64,000 nt of DNA from Byssothecium circinans (lineage: Eukaryota; Ascomycota; Dothideomycetes; Pleosporales; Massarinaceae), in the NCBI GenBank assembly GCA_010015675.1, contig ML977019.1:266773-330772 (forward strand), in the 5' to 3' direction. A program made the translations under genes and the position numbers. Below are positions 9,838 through 20,671 of the stretch, in pieces (positions within the stretch are counted from its first letter, which is position 1; every line of letters begins with the position of its first letter). The notes below the pieces were generated by a model, which saw nothing but the letters and a program-made list of their open reading frames with translations, made no database searches and was not told the DNA's origin.

Positions 9838-11757
9838 ATGAACTCTGACATGGACTCGCTATCACTTGACCTGAGCTCATTGAGCTTGCTCGCAAACGTG
9901 ATTGAGTTGTGGGCCCTGCCATACATCTTTATTCTTTCTGTTTTGCTCTTGTTCTTGAAGGCGTATTTCGCAACGAAAGTTATAGAGGGTGCCCCGTACC
10001 TTCCCTGTGCTAAAGGATTCAATGGCCTCCCCAAAGACTTCAACAATTACATTGGAACTGGGTACAACAAGGTAAACTTTCCAGCTGATTATTATTTCAA
10101 TTCCGCTAAGGTACCTCAGTTCAGAGAAACAATGTTCAGCACCCCCACCGATTCGGGCCCGCTGGTCATTCTTCCCCAGAAATTTGTGGACGAAGTAAAG
10201 TCGCTCCCAGAATCAGTGTCAAGTTTTCGGAAAAGCTTCGAGTTTGTAAGTAGTATTGAACTGAGAATGGGCAGCCGACTAACTTCTTAATAGTGGTTTT
10301 TGAATGAGCATACTGGTGTGGGCGGAGGAGGTAAGAGTGCCGAGTTTTTTAAGCTGGAATATCTAACGTCCAGAAGATGAACACCAGCTTGCCCTTATCC
10401 ATGCAGCAAAGCATCATTTGACTCGGAACAAGGATTTGGAAAAACTCCTTGACGGTCTTCAGATCGAGTTAGATTTTGCCTTTGAAGAAGAGCTTCCGGC
10501 TTGTGAAGGTAAGGAAACTGTTCTTGACAAAGTCGATGCTTCTGATGGCGTATATCTAGACTGGAAAGACACCAAAATCTACCCTCTGGTAATCCGGATT
10601 GTTGCTCGTCTGATCGTACGCGTAATGGTGGGCCCTGAGCTTTGTCGCAACGAGGAATACCTACGCATGAGTATTGACTTCACTGTGAACTGTCTACTAG
10701 TTTCGCGATTCCTTGCTTGGTGTCCAATCCCGTTGCGGCCAATCGTCAAGTACTTCACCCCCGGATACCAAGCACTCCGACGCCAGGAGCGTCTAGCAGA
10801 GCGTCTTTTGGGACCAATTCTCCACCAAAGGCTCCAATGTCAACACAACTCTACGGCGGAAAAGCCGTGCGATATGCTTCAGTGGCTTATAGATGCTCGC
10901 CCGGAGGGCAGTGTTTGTGACGCGAGATACCTCGCGATTGCGCAGCTCAATGCTTCTCTTGCTGCTATCCATTCGACGGCTATTGTGGTCACGAACGCAA
11001 TTTTCGACCTCGCCTCAAGACCAGCATACTTCGAGCCCTTGAGGACTGAACTGCAATCGCTAATGCAAGGTACATCGAACGCAAAGATGAACAATATCAA
11101 CATTCTTGAGTTGAAAAAGGTATGCAAGGGCTTGGTCGATTTCACATATGTATGGCTAATCAGAAGCTCTGATAGCTTGATTCATTTCTCAAAGAATCGC
11201 AAAGACTGAACCCACTGGGACTAAGTACGGACAATTTTTACAACTTCTAGAAGGCGTTGACGCTAACAGTTCACTAGTTGGTCTCATGCGCTCAGCGGTA
11301 TCAGATATACACCTTTCGGATGGATCGATGCTCCCTAAGGGTACACAGTTTGCGTTTGCCATGAGGAACATGAGTTACGACGATACAGTCTTTGAAAAAG
11401 CTTCGACTTTTGATGGCTTTCGGTTTGAGTCCATGCATGAAAGGTCTCAAGACAAGTCTACGCAACGATGGCAGTTTGTTGCTACGAAGTAAGCATTCTA
11501 TTCTTATTTTCAGGGAGAGCGGTCAGTGACGTTAAACTTCCTCTAGCAATTCAAGCTACAGCTTCGGTCATGGTCGACATGCATGTCCTGGCAGGTTCTT
11601 CGCGGCGCTGGAGATGAAGCTCATTCTTGCGAATTTGATTCAACGTTACGACTTCAAGACAGTAGGTGAGAAGATCGAATACCGGACTGGGGTACGCGGC
11701 TTTATGCTTGTACCAGATCCAGAGCAGGTAATCTCGATTAAAAAAAGACTGGTCTGA
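9838..11757 (+). CDS. Cytochrome P450 monooxygenase
   Basis: Seven exons: 9838-10071, 10120-10245, 10294-10330, 10374-11119, 11176-11224, 11278-11488 and 11547-11757; 537 aa. The first intron is 48 nt and keeps frame, so it might be read through; removing it restores the usual P450 sequence GYNKFRETMF. The N-terminus has a membrane anchor ([11 protein letters not shown], about residues 29-40). The I-helix reads [15 protein letters not shown] near residue 325; this AAIHxT form is common in fungal secondary-metabolism P450s related to ent-kaurene oxidase. KESQRLNP carries the ExxR motif. The heme loop is [11 protein letters not shown], with the Cys ligand near residue 481. It is an ER-anchored heme enzyme needing NADPH-P450 reductase. 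The substrate is unknown. It opens a group with the MFS, FAD monooxygenase and SDR downstream. ATG 9838 is the first in-frame ATG. Confidence 0.9.
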
Positions 11758-13225
11758 TTTGAGAGTCGAGCTGTGCATGCGTGGGGTCTTTTTCCGGCTT
11801 AGCGGCGACGGCCTGTGCGGAATGGCTGGCGGGCGCCTGTTCCTCGTGCGATCTTTGTTGTATCTCGTCGCTCTCTTCGTAGACTGCAATCTCCCATGAT
11901 ATTCAACTCGGATCGTAACGTTTGGACTGCATCCAACGCTCACGCAGTGCCGGCTACTTGGATCGCGACCATTTGCTTTTCCCACTGACTGCTAGGTCTC
12001 CAGATGTTCAGTTGACTCCATGACAAGCCGGCCTACCTTCATTGCCATGGCTCTACTGATTGCCAGCCAGCCGTTGGTACAGGTATTGCGATCGTTGTGA
12101 CCGAAATAGAGCGTTTGCGAACGATGCGACGCCCAGGTGCTCTTCCGTGACCTCGACATTGGCTTTGGATCTGAGATTGAAATGCGCCTTCCATGTGCTA
12201 CTACCAACGAATATCGACCCTGAATTTGCTGTGCGATCTTCCCAAACGCCCAGCGCTTTGCCCGTTATCGATTTTTTAGATCAATCGCTCAAAAAGTACC
12301 CAGGTACCTTGCTCAAAACGTGCATATCAGGAGCGATAAGCGCTTGCACCACCAAGCCTCCGCAGCACGTTGTATGGCGCGACTATACAGTATCAATCTC
12401 CAATTCGCCCAGCCTTCTAGAATGCCTGGCAGGATCAAAACCGGGTAACGTTCATATTGTACACGTGGTAACAAGCATATGCTACTACCATCTACATCCT
12501 CAATCGCAACAACTCCGACTTGATTAATAATTGAGAGAACAGCGCTAGGCACCCGAGCCAGGGGACTCTACTTTATCGAAGGCGTTGCACGGCATTATCA
12601 ACCCGACCCTGTGGTAGAGCCGTTAGATCTGCATCCCCTGTGCCAACCCGCATATCCTTCAAGCCAATCTTTCGTGGAGTAGAGGAAGCTCGCATTGAGT
12701 AGGTCAGCAGATCTCTCTTTTTTTTATGCAAATAAGTTGTATAGCTCTACCGGGGTTTTGATGAGCCCTTTAACGGGAACTCCATTGCCGGCTTTTTCGA
12801 CCCCGCGAGAGCCAATATCACCTTCACCTCGGGGCCGTTCTAAAAAGTACATTTCCGATACACCAAGTTCAAAACAAACAATACTGGCCCAGATGAGTGA
12901 AAGGCAGGCCATTGGCTAGGAAAGCGCTATCCCCGCTTCCCCACAAATTAGATCCCGTTTCGGTTCGGGATGATCGCCGGCAGATATTAAGCGTCCCTCA
13001 ATGGTGACATGATTTGCGCATGCACATGAAGAACGATTAATGGGGTGTTTTTGCGTCGGCCAAATTGCTGGGGGCGCGCTGGCAAGTTGATTGAGCTTGC
13101 ATACCAGATTGAGAGACGGCTCGTCTTGAGCAACACCTCCTTTCGTCTCACCTTTTTTCGGCCTCAAGCTTACGATTGTTGGCTTTTTGTTCTCAAACTG
13201 TCATTGAAAGAAACGAGTCGGCACC
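11758..13225. other. Gene-free stretch with one dispersed repeat
   Basis: No ORF here shows a recognisable domain. An ORF of about 155 codons at 12060-12527 (plus) has no motif or splice logic that I can support. The stretch holds the repeat at 12715-12850 and the MFS promoter at its right end. Confidence 0.45.
12715..12850. repeat. Dispersed repeat, copy 1
   Basis: This segment matches 30380-30500 imperfectly but in order: GTATAGCTCT(A/G)CC, a GTT block, CTTTAAC, ATTGCCGG(C/T)TTT, CCCGC(G/T)AGAG and ATCA. On the minus strand both copies can be read as related peptides (here KAGNGVPVKGLIKTPVELY), so they may be remnants of a transposon ORF rather than noncoding DNA. Confidence 0.55.
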
Positions 13226-15062
13226 ATGCCTGAAGCTTCGACCGGCACAGGTTTACTTGAGAACTGGAAATGCATTCTCGCGTGTACGCTAGTATCGATG
13301 TCGCCGTTCCAATATGGCATCGATTTCGGTGCGATCGGTGGACTGCAAGCCATGAAGGGCTTCCTAGAAGTTCGCGCACTTGGTTCAAACCTCAAGATCT
13401 TCACGGCTAACAATACCACCAGGTCTTCGGTAATCCAGATCCAGAAGTGCCAGGCGGCTACAACATCTCGCCCGGCCGCCAACAGCTCATCTCTTCGCTC
13501 ATGACCCTCGGCGCCTTCATCTCTTCCTCCTCGGCAGGTTTCTTCGCTGCATACCTCGGCCGCCGCCATTGTCTATGGATGGCGAGTATCCTTTGCGTTG
13601 TATCCAACGCTGTCATGATGGCGACAACAAATCTAGCGGGCATCTATGCGGGAAGATTCTTGATTGGGATCGCGAATGGATGGTACATGACTTTCAGCCA
13701 GCTCTACATCCAGGTATGCAGTTTCTGGTTTCGATGCGTAGTGGAACTAACGGAGTGCTTAGGAAAGCGCACCAGCCCGTTATCGCGGTCTCATGATCTC
13801 CGTCTTCCAGAGCTGGACCTCTATCGGTTCGCTCGTAGGCACTGTGATTGATAACGCCACCGCTGAGATCGATGGCAAAAACTCATATCTCATTCCCCTC
13901 GGCATTATCTACATCGTTCCCGTCATCTTGTCTGTCGGTCTGTTCTTCATTCCCGAAAGCCCGAGATGGCTTGCTTTGATGGAGAAGAACGAGCAGGCTC
14001 ACAAGTCGCTTATCTGGATGCGCCCACATCCCGAAGGTGTGCAGGAGGAACTGGACGATATCCAGGCTGCCATCCTGGCCGAGAAAGAGCTCTCGGGCAG
14101 TGCCAGTATTATCGATATTTGGAAAAACCCGGTGGATAGGAGAAGGACGTTGCTTGCTATTGCGGCGATTTCGATTCAAGCTGCTAGTGGGGCCATGTTT
14201 ATGATTGGTACGTCTCTCCTCGCCTCGGACATGGTCTTTGCATAACTACATGCGCTAACGATGGATGTCTCAGCATATGGAACGTACTTCTTCAAGATGG
14301 CCGGCATCACCGACGCTTTCAAGATGTCCTGCGTCATGACCGCCGTCGGTGTCGCTGTCATCATCATCAACAGCTGCGTCATCTCCAAGATCGGTCGCCG
14401 CCGTGTCTTCCTCATGGTCGGCATGAGTATTTGCGGTCTCTCTCAGTTCATCGTCGCTGCCGTTTATCACGTTTCGCCTGGCACTGTCAGCACTGGTCAG
14501 GTACGTAACCACGGTCCTGGAGGGCGTCAAAACCTTACCTTCCTTAAAAATATAAACTTACGGAGACAAGGTCATCGTCGGAATGTCCGTGATATATCTC
14601 TGCGGCTACAACGGCATGGTATCAACCTATGCTTGGCTCGCAGGAGGCGAAATACCTTCCCAGCGTCTCCGATCATATACCTTCGGTATCGCCTCCGCAG
14701 TCGGATTTGCAGGTGCATGGCTCGCGACCTTCACAGCCCCGTACTTCATTAACCCAGGAGCTTTGAACTGGGGTCCTGAATACGGCTGGATATGGGGCCC
14801 TTCCTGTCTCATTACTGTCGTATGGGTCTACTTCTACCTCCCCGAAATCAAGAACCGCACGCTCGAAGAAATTGACGAGATGTTTGAAGCTAAGCCTAAG
14901 CTTTCTGCGAGGAAGTTTAGGAAGTATGTGTGTACGGGACGGTATCTTGGGGATGAGAAGGTGGTTGCGGAGGCGGAGAAAGATGAGGAGGAGAGAAGGG
15001 AGGATTTGGGTTCAAGTTCGGGGACTAAACAGACGGCAGAGGCGACAGTGAAGGCTGAGTGA
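13226..15062 (+). CDS. MFS sugar-type transporter
   Basis: Five exons: 13226-13369, 13423-13713, 13763-14207, 14274-14500 and 14571-15062; 532 aa. It has the layout of the fungal sugar-porter family: an early FQYGIDFGAIGGLQAM segment (TM1), GAFISSSSAGFFAAYLGRR (loop 2-3 with the RR signature), RFLIGIANGW, ARYRGLM, the PESPRWL motif at the end of TM6, GRRRVFLMVG in the second half, and a C-terminal PEIKNRTLEEIDEMFEA motif. Twelve membrane segments are expected in the plasma membrane. The first intron has a weak donor (GTTCGC) but is needed to join FLE to VFGNPDP as in relatives. The substrate is unknown; hexoses or small phenolics such as quinate are usual for such proteins. It lies between the P450 and the FAD monooxygenase and may feed or export their substrate. 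Confidence 0.9.
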
Positions 15063-15463
15063 GTACGCAAGGTGGGATATGAATGATATGAATAGGGCAG
15101 ATATTAAGTAATTAGAGTGGCGATGCAATCTGTCGATAGTGTGCGAGCTTGGGAAATGGGCAAGCAATTGAATTTAACTGCAAGAATCCTACATTCGTGA
15201 GCCTGAAGTCTGGCAACGGTTTTCGTATGCCTAGCTCAATTTGAATGAACAGCTGCCAGTAGTGGGCCTTCACTACCCTGGCATGCCTTAAATGTCATGT
15301 ATTTGTATAGTTTCAGGACCTCGCTGATCTTGATTATGTCATTTGACGTAATGTTATATAAAGACTTAAAAATACTATACTTTCAGCTAGCTGAATATGG
15401 GTAGAGGAAATTAATTGAACATCAAGATGCTCATCAAAACTTCGCATTCCAACAATGCCCAAC
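15063..15463. other. Convergent intergenic region
   Basis: This holds the 3' ends of the MFS gene (plus) and the FAD monooxygenase gene (minus). It is AT-rich around 15350-15420. No gene or repeat recognised. Confidence 0.5.
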
Positions 15464-16901
15464 TCATGCAGTTACTTCCACAGGCTGACCAGCTTTAGCA
15501 ATAAGCTCATCTCCAACCTTCTCCGCATGTTCCTCCGCATCATGCGCAAATATCCAGTCCTCACGCGGTAACTGGATACTCTCCGGGTTCGTCTTCACCT
15601 TTTCCCAATCAGTCTTATGCCACATATCCCTCGTCGCCTCTCCCGTCTTCTGCACCTTCCTCACCCTATCATATCTGATGTCCTGATACGCTCTCAACGC
15701 GGCCTTGATATTCTGCTTCCCAGCTTTCCTCAACACCACGGCAAGAGTCACTCCATCTTCCAGCGCCTGCGTCGCGCCTTGCGCGCTCGTCGGCAGGAAG
15801 GGATGCGCTGCGTCGCCGAGTAGACATATTCGACCGTGGCCTGGCGCGCTGCCGTATCCGCTCACCCAGTTTGGCAAGGGATCGCGGTAGACGAGCTTCC
15901 AGTCCACGAGTTTCTCTTCGGGAGTCTTGGAAATTATCTTTGTGCACATTGGGTCCCAGGGTTCGAGAAGGGCTTTTACTTCGGAGAGTTTTCCTGGGAA
16001 GGACCAGGATTCGTCAATGTCGTGTTCGTCCTTGTGCGTGAGGACCCAACAGCAGTCTGAGCCGCCTTTTAGGGTGCTGAAGAGGAAGTGAACGTCCGGA
16101 CCTAGACGGTTTGTCAAAACAAGTTCTATGGGACGGGAATAGGAATTGACTTACCTATCCACCCATTGAACGTGTCGCCATTGGCACAAAACTGGGCTGT
16201 TTCGGGATCGGCAATCATGTCTTTGTTGCTGAACCATGCCCTCCATACCGCGTAGCCAGATGACTTTGGCTTATCTTCATATCCAAGGACTAGTGTACGC
16301 GCCTTACTCCTCACACCATCACTTCCCACGACTACGTCGCCCTCGACTTTCGTTCCATCTTTAAGCAAGATCCCCGCGCTATTCTCGTCTTCCCAATAAT
16401 TGTCCACCCTCTGTCCAAGATGGATCTCCACCCCCACCTCTTTCGCATAATTGAACACTATTTCATGTAACTCGCCCCTATGTCCGTTGAAATTGGGCCT
16501 CGTTTCGTCTCGCGGCGGCGTCTTCTGGTTGATGACGATTTCGCCAGTGTCCCACTTGTGAATGTTGAAGCCATAGTGTTCCAGGTCGATGGATAGAGCG
16601 CGCATCTTTGCAGCAATTGCGCCGTTCGACCAGCGGTAGAAGATGCGACCCGCGTTAGGACCGAAAGAAATTATATCGCCGAGGATCTTGAGCGAGGGGA
16701 ACGATTCGTAGATTACTGGCGTATGGCCTTGTCGGATGCATTCTATCGCTGCTGTGAGACCACCGAAGCCTGGATAATGTGTTAGTAACTGAGTACAATA
16801 AATACATGGGAGTGAAGTATTGTACCTGCTCCAACAATAATGACTTTGATACCAGTCTTGGGCTTTGCGCCATTCGTCTGCGCGCTGTTCGTTTCGGCCA
16901 T
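15464..16901 (-). CDS. FAD-dependent monooxygenase, salicylate-hydroxylase-like
   Basis: Three exons on the minus strand: 16901-16826, 16769-16155 and 16101-15464; 442 aa. The FAD-binding GxGxxG is VGAGFGGLTAA (near residue 24, split by intron 1). The second FAD/NAD(P)H motif is VVGSDGVRSKAR (near 175). The third, GRICLLGDAAHPFLPTSAQG (near 321-340), is the classical GD motif of group A flavin monooxygenases. Length and order match 6-hydroxynicotinate/salicylate hydroxylase-like fungal enzymes, which insert one oxygen into an aromatic ring using NAD(P)H and O2. The substrate cannot be read from sequence. It is transcribed away from the SDR at 17681, sharing a 779-bp region, which suggests co-regulation. 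Confidence 0.9.
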
Positions 16902-17680
16902 TTTAGGGAGCTTGCTTTTGTCGATCTTTGCGCGGAGGGGCATATGTCAATGTTTCTCAAAGGACGCAACGTCGCTCGTTCTACTGGACGTGTAGAGATG
17001 GGATGTAGAGAAGAAGTCAACAAGGGAAAACGAAGTGACGGTCATGCCAGGGATCTTTGCATAGATACCCACCTACCACCTATCCAGCCTTCTCCATCCA
17101 ATGAAGTGCCTACGTGATGTAACTTCTGCTAATGGTAAGGTCTGCTCCTACTGCTGCAGCGCCAGGTGGAATGCTTCCGATGGCCGAGGTCGCACAAATG
17201 CCGTTCTCCAACACCTTGTGCATCCGCATGGAAGATTTGCGCTACGCGAGACTTGATGGCACAAAGATACATTTGCCGTCCTACGCGTGATCAGATGCAT
17301 GATCATGGAGAAGGCGTGGAGTGAAAACGCCCCACATCGCGACACCATTTCCCCGCAACCCGACCCCGCAGTGCTAGTAAATAACGCTAAACTTCTTTGG
17401 GCTGGTCAAGTGAATGGGTCAGGCCTTGGTCGATGGGGCAAATTCGGAGAAACTCACTGTATCTCCATGACTGAGTTGACCTCAGGCGTGGGGTGAAGAG
17501 ATACCTAGGTAAGACGTGGGGGAAGCTTGGGCCACGGGTGAAGCATCCGGAGCTGTAAAGGATTCCAAGGTTCCCTTGAGCATGGGGGCGTATATCGCGG
17601 GGAAGTCACGTTTCTGTTAAGGATACCGAAGACAAAAGGATAATCAACTGCTAATTACGTATCTATTGCAGATTGACAAA
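16902..17680. promoter_or_regulatory. Shared upstream region of the divergent FMO and SDR genes
   Basis: This 779-bp gap separates two divergently transcribed oxidoreductase genes. Short ORFs inside it have no motif. It presumably carries both promoters. No factor-binding site can be assigned with confidence. Confidence 0.45.
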
Positions 17681-18817
17681 ATGACGACTGCATTGACACA
17701 CCCTGAATGGAATCAAGAGACCGGAGGATTGGAAGTCGCGAAAGCTTTCAGTGACCGAATTAAAAGCAAAACAGGTGCGTTCCTTCTTTCACACATGCCA
17801 TATCATCTTCTCTAAAACTTCGTCAGTCCTCGTCACTGGCGTCTCCCCCGAGTCAATCGGTTCCTCCACCGCAACAGCAATCGCATCACAATCCCCGCAC
17901 CTCCTCATCCTCGCCTCACGCACTCAGTCTAAACTCGACGCCGTCACGAAGTCCATCAACAATGCATACCCAAAAGTCACAATCCATACTGTACTCTTGG
18001 ACCTCGCATCGCAAGATTCTGTCCGCAAAGCCGCCATAGATGTCGCCAAACTGACAGATCATATCGATATTGTAATCAACAATGCAGCCATCATGACACC
18101 AAAGCTTCAGCATACCGCTGAGGGCATAGAAGCTCAGTTCGGATCGAACCACATCGGCCATTTCCTCTTCGTTAACTTGTTGCTTCCGCAGATCCTCAAT
18201 GCCGCAAAGTCTAATCCTCCAGACTCTACACGGGTCGTCAACCTGACGAGTCTAGGCCACCGACTAAGTCCCATCAGATTCCACGACTACAACTTCGAAG
18301 GAAAAGACATCCCCCCCGAAGAAGCCCACGTACAGCTCCCACCAGCATTCACAAAAGGTCAAGATGGCGTTTATAACGGGTACGTAGCGTACGGTCAGGC
18401 GAAAACGGCGAATGTCTTATTCTCGGTGGAATTGAATCGGCTGTTGAAGGACAAGGGCGTCGTGAGCTATGCGGTGCATCCGGGATCGATCTGGACTGGC
18501 TTGAGCAGAGACCTCGATGCGGATGGGGAAGCGGTGATAAGGAAGACGAGTCCGTTTTGGAAGAATCATGATCAGGGGTGTGCGACCACGTTAGTCGCTG
18601 CTTTCGATCCCGCTTTGGATGGTAAGTTCGTATTGACGATAATCGTGGCCAAAATTTGCTTGTGGGTGAGCTGACAGTGACGGATCTAGAACCGAAAGGT
18701 ATTCTTCTGCATGACTGCAAGTTGTGCGATGCTGCACCCCATGCTAGGGATCCGAGTATCGCGGAGAGGCTTTGGAAGTTGAGCGAAAAACTTGTGAAGA
18801 CGGAATTTAAGCTGTGA
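17681..18817 (+). CDS. Short-chain dehydrogenase/reductase
   Basis: Exons 17681-17774, 17827-18621 and 18690-18817; 338 aa. An alternative third-exon start at 18678 keeps frame and adds four residues; I prefer 18690 because a CTGAC branch site lies about 15 nt before it. The protein starts MTTALTHPEWNQETGG, then has the cofactor motif VLVTGVSPESIGSSTA, the NNAA motif (VINNAAIMTPK), VNLTSLGHR with the catalytic Ser, and YGQAK (YxxxK) near residue 218. PGSIWTGL follows. This is the retinol-dehydrogenase/WWOX-like fungal subgroup of classical SDRs, NAD(P)H-dependent and cytosolic or ER-associated. It faces the FAD monooxygenase and probably acts on the same pathway. Substrate unknown. Confidence 0.9.
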
Positions 18818-20671
18818 TTTCGGTGGTGCGTTAGAGGGGATGGTTTGTGTTTACCACTTTCCGGGCTAGGGCCTTACTCTTGCAACACTTGTTGAGCTTT
18901 CTTCTTCGTTGAGCATAGACAGAAAACGAACATAAAAGTGTTTAGGCGCAAAAAAATGAGCGAGGCCCACACCACTTCCGGAGATTTCTCACTACCCAAA
19001 CACTCACCTTCATATCTAACCACCCTCTCATAGAACGATACTCGGGAAATAGGCTACTAAAACTCGCATCACTACTAAAGTTCAGCAATTAGGGGGAGGA
19101 TAAGTCGCTAAATGTCTTTTACATAAGTTTTGCAGAGGATATGTTTTGGGTTATTTCCCGAGATTTTGCTACTGCAAGGGCCACCTTCGTGTTCCTCAAC
19201 CCACCTTCTTGGTAGCAGTCGAAGGATTGAGTTTTGATAGCCATTGCACTGATCGTATACCGGATGATAGTATGTTCTTAAGAAAGATACGCGTCAACAC
19301 TTGGCCGATTGCGTGCCTTCACTATGGTACCACCTTTCCTTGAGGTAGGCGTTGCTGGCATCCCGCGAGGTAGATAATAAAAGAGCGAGGGGTAGTAAAT
19401 TGCTCGTGTAGAACAATTCGTGGGTTGCCAATTACGACGATAGATGCCGCGTGTTGGACAAACTTCGCGCTAGCACACGCGAACACGTGACGTTTCTTTC
19501 ACCCAAACGCCACCCGTAAAATCCGTCCCGTCATCAATCAAATCTTCAGCAAAACCCTACGCAGCCTACACCTCAAACACTCCACCACATTCCACCCTCT
19601 GCTCCATTCAACTCCACCCCATCATCATAGCCTCCTCAGGTTCCATCTCCAACTACCTCACCCGCGTGCCCGCCAAATCCTCCAGGCAACCGAGCTGAGG
19701 CACCGACAACTGATACGTTTGACAACCCCCCACGCGGTTGAAAGAGTTCCCCGCATACATAATAGTCTCTCACCAAAGACTACCTACAATAACTAATACG
19801 TTAATTACTCTCCTTTAACTTAGATAAAATATAAAAATTGTAAAGCTAGGCCTGCTCTTTTACACAGTAGTAGGAAGAGGTTAAACGGGCTTCCTTGGGT
19901 GTAGGCAAATATAAGCTGAAGATTTTTGGTGTGCGGCGACTTGTTTCAATCGCGTGGATGCATGCCGATATCGCCGTGAACGCGTCTTCTAATACTCGAT
20001 CCAAAAACACGGGATGGGTTGATGCAACAAAGTCGGGGAAGCGCTTCGCAGATGATACAGACTTCTCGGCTGTTGTTTTCTTACGTGCTGTTGGTCCTTT
20101 CTGTATCGAGGACCGCTTGAGAGACTTCGAGGTTGAGGGTGTCGGCAGCATCGAACTCTAGGTACCATGGTAGCTGTGTCTTCGTCAACACCACATGAAA
20201 TTCGATGCATATCCTCAGCTTACACAGGAAAGACCCGGTATCATGGCGTGGAAGTCGCCGCATCTGGTAAACTGACGGCGAGTGGTTGCACTCGCCACCG
20301 CCAGACTGGGAACCCAGAGCTCCACGCAACGCGCTTTGATCCATGCCATGGTTCACACCAGCATGGATGTTGTATGGAGTATGCGGTGATGCCTGTGCTG
20401 CTGGATGTTGAATGGTCGCTATTCCATTGTCAACAAGGGCGGAAGCCATCTTTTCGATATCAGCGCGGGAGACGAGAGGGCTGGGAAGCCATAAACGCTC
20501 TTGATAGAAGAACCGGGTTACATGATCTCTTAGTGACTGTTCACTTTCGTAGAGATCTTTCGTGACTCTACTAAATGTAACAGCGAGCATAGCGAACGAT
20601 TGTGCACGGTGCTAAACGTTTGGACCGTGGGGCACTTTGCAATGTTAGCCAGATCTAGAACATATAAGCTA
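18818..20671. other. Gene-poor stretch with a MITE-like repeat
   Basis: It contains the repeat copy at 19041-19180. Two minus-strand ORFs (20590-20081, about 169 codons, and 20151-19846, about 101 codons) partly overlap in different frames and might be exons of one unknown gene. Joining them by a GTAAGC...CTAG intron makes a stop codon, so I do not call a gene. AT-rich sequence lies near 19790-19850. Confidence 0.4.
19041..19180. mobile_element. MITE-like repeat family 1, copy A
   Basis: It starts CTCGGGAAATA and ends with TATTTCCCGAG followed by TTTTGCTACTGCAAGG, giving TIR-like ends. Internal landmarks are GGCTACTAAAACTCGC, ACTAAAG(T/C)TCAGCAATTA and AAGTTTTGCAGAGGATA. It shares these with copies B to F in this window. 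No ORF. Transposase source unknown. Confidence 0.65.

Noticed and set aside
12060..12527. 155-codon plus-strand ORF
   Set aside because: Composition and antisense ORFs show no coding preference; no domain.
20081..20590. 169-codon minus-strand ORF with a possible second exon at 19846-20151
   Set aside because: The obvious GTAAGC...CTAG join creates a stop codon, and neither part shows a known domain. Left as a possible unknown gene only.
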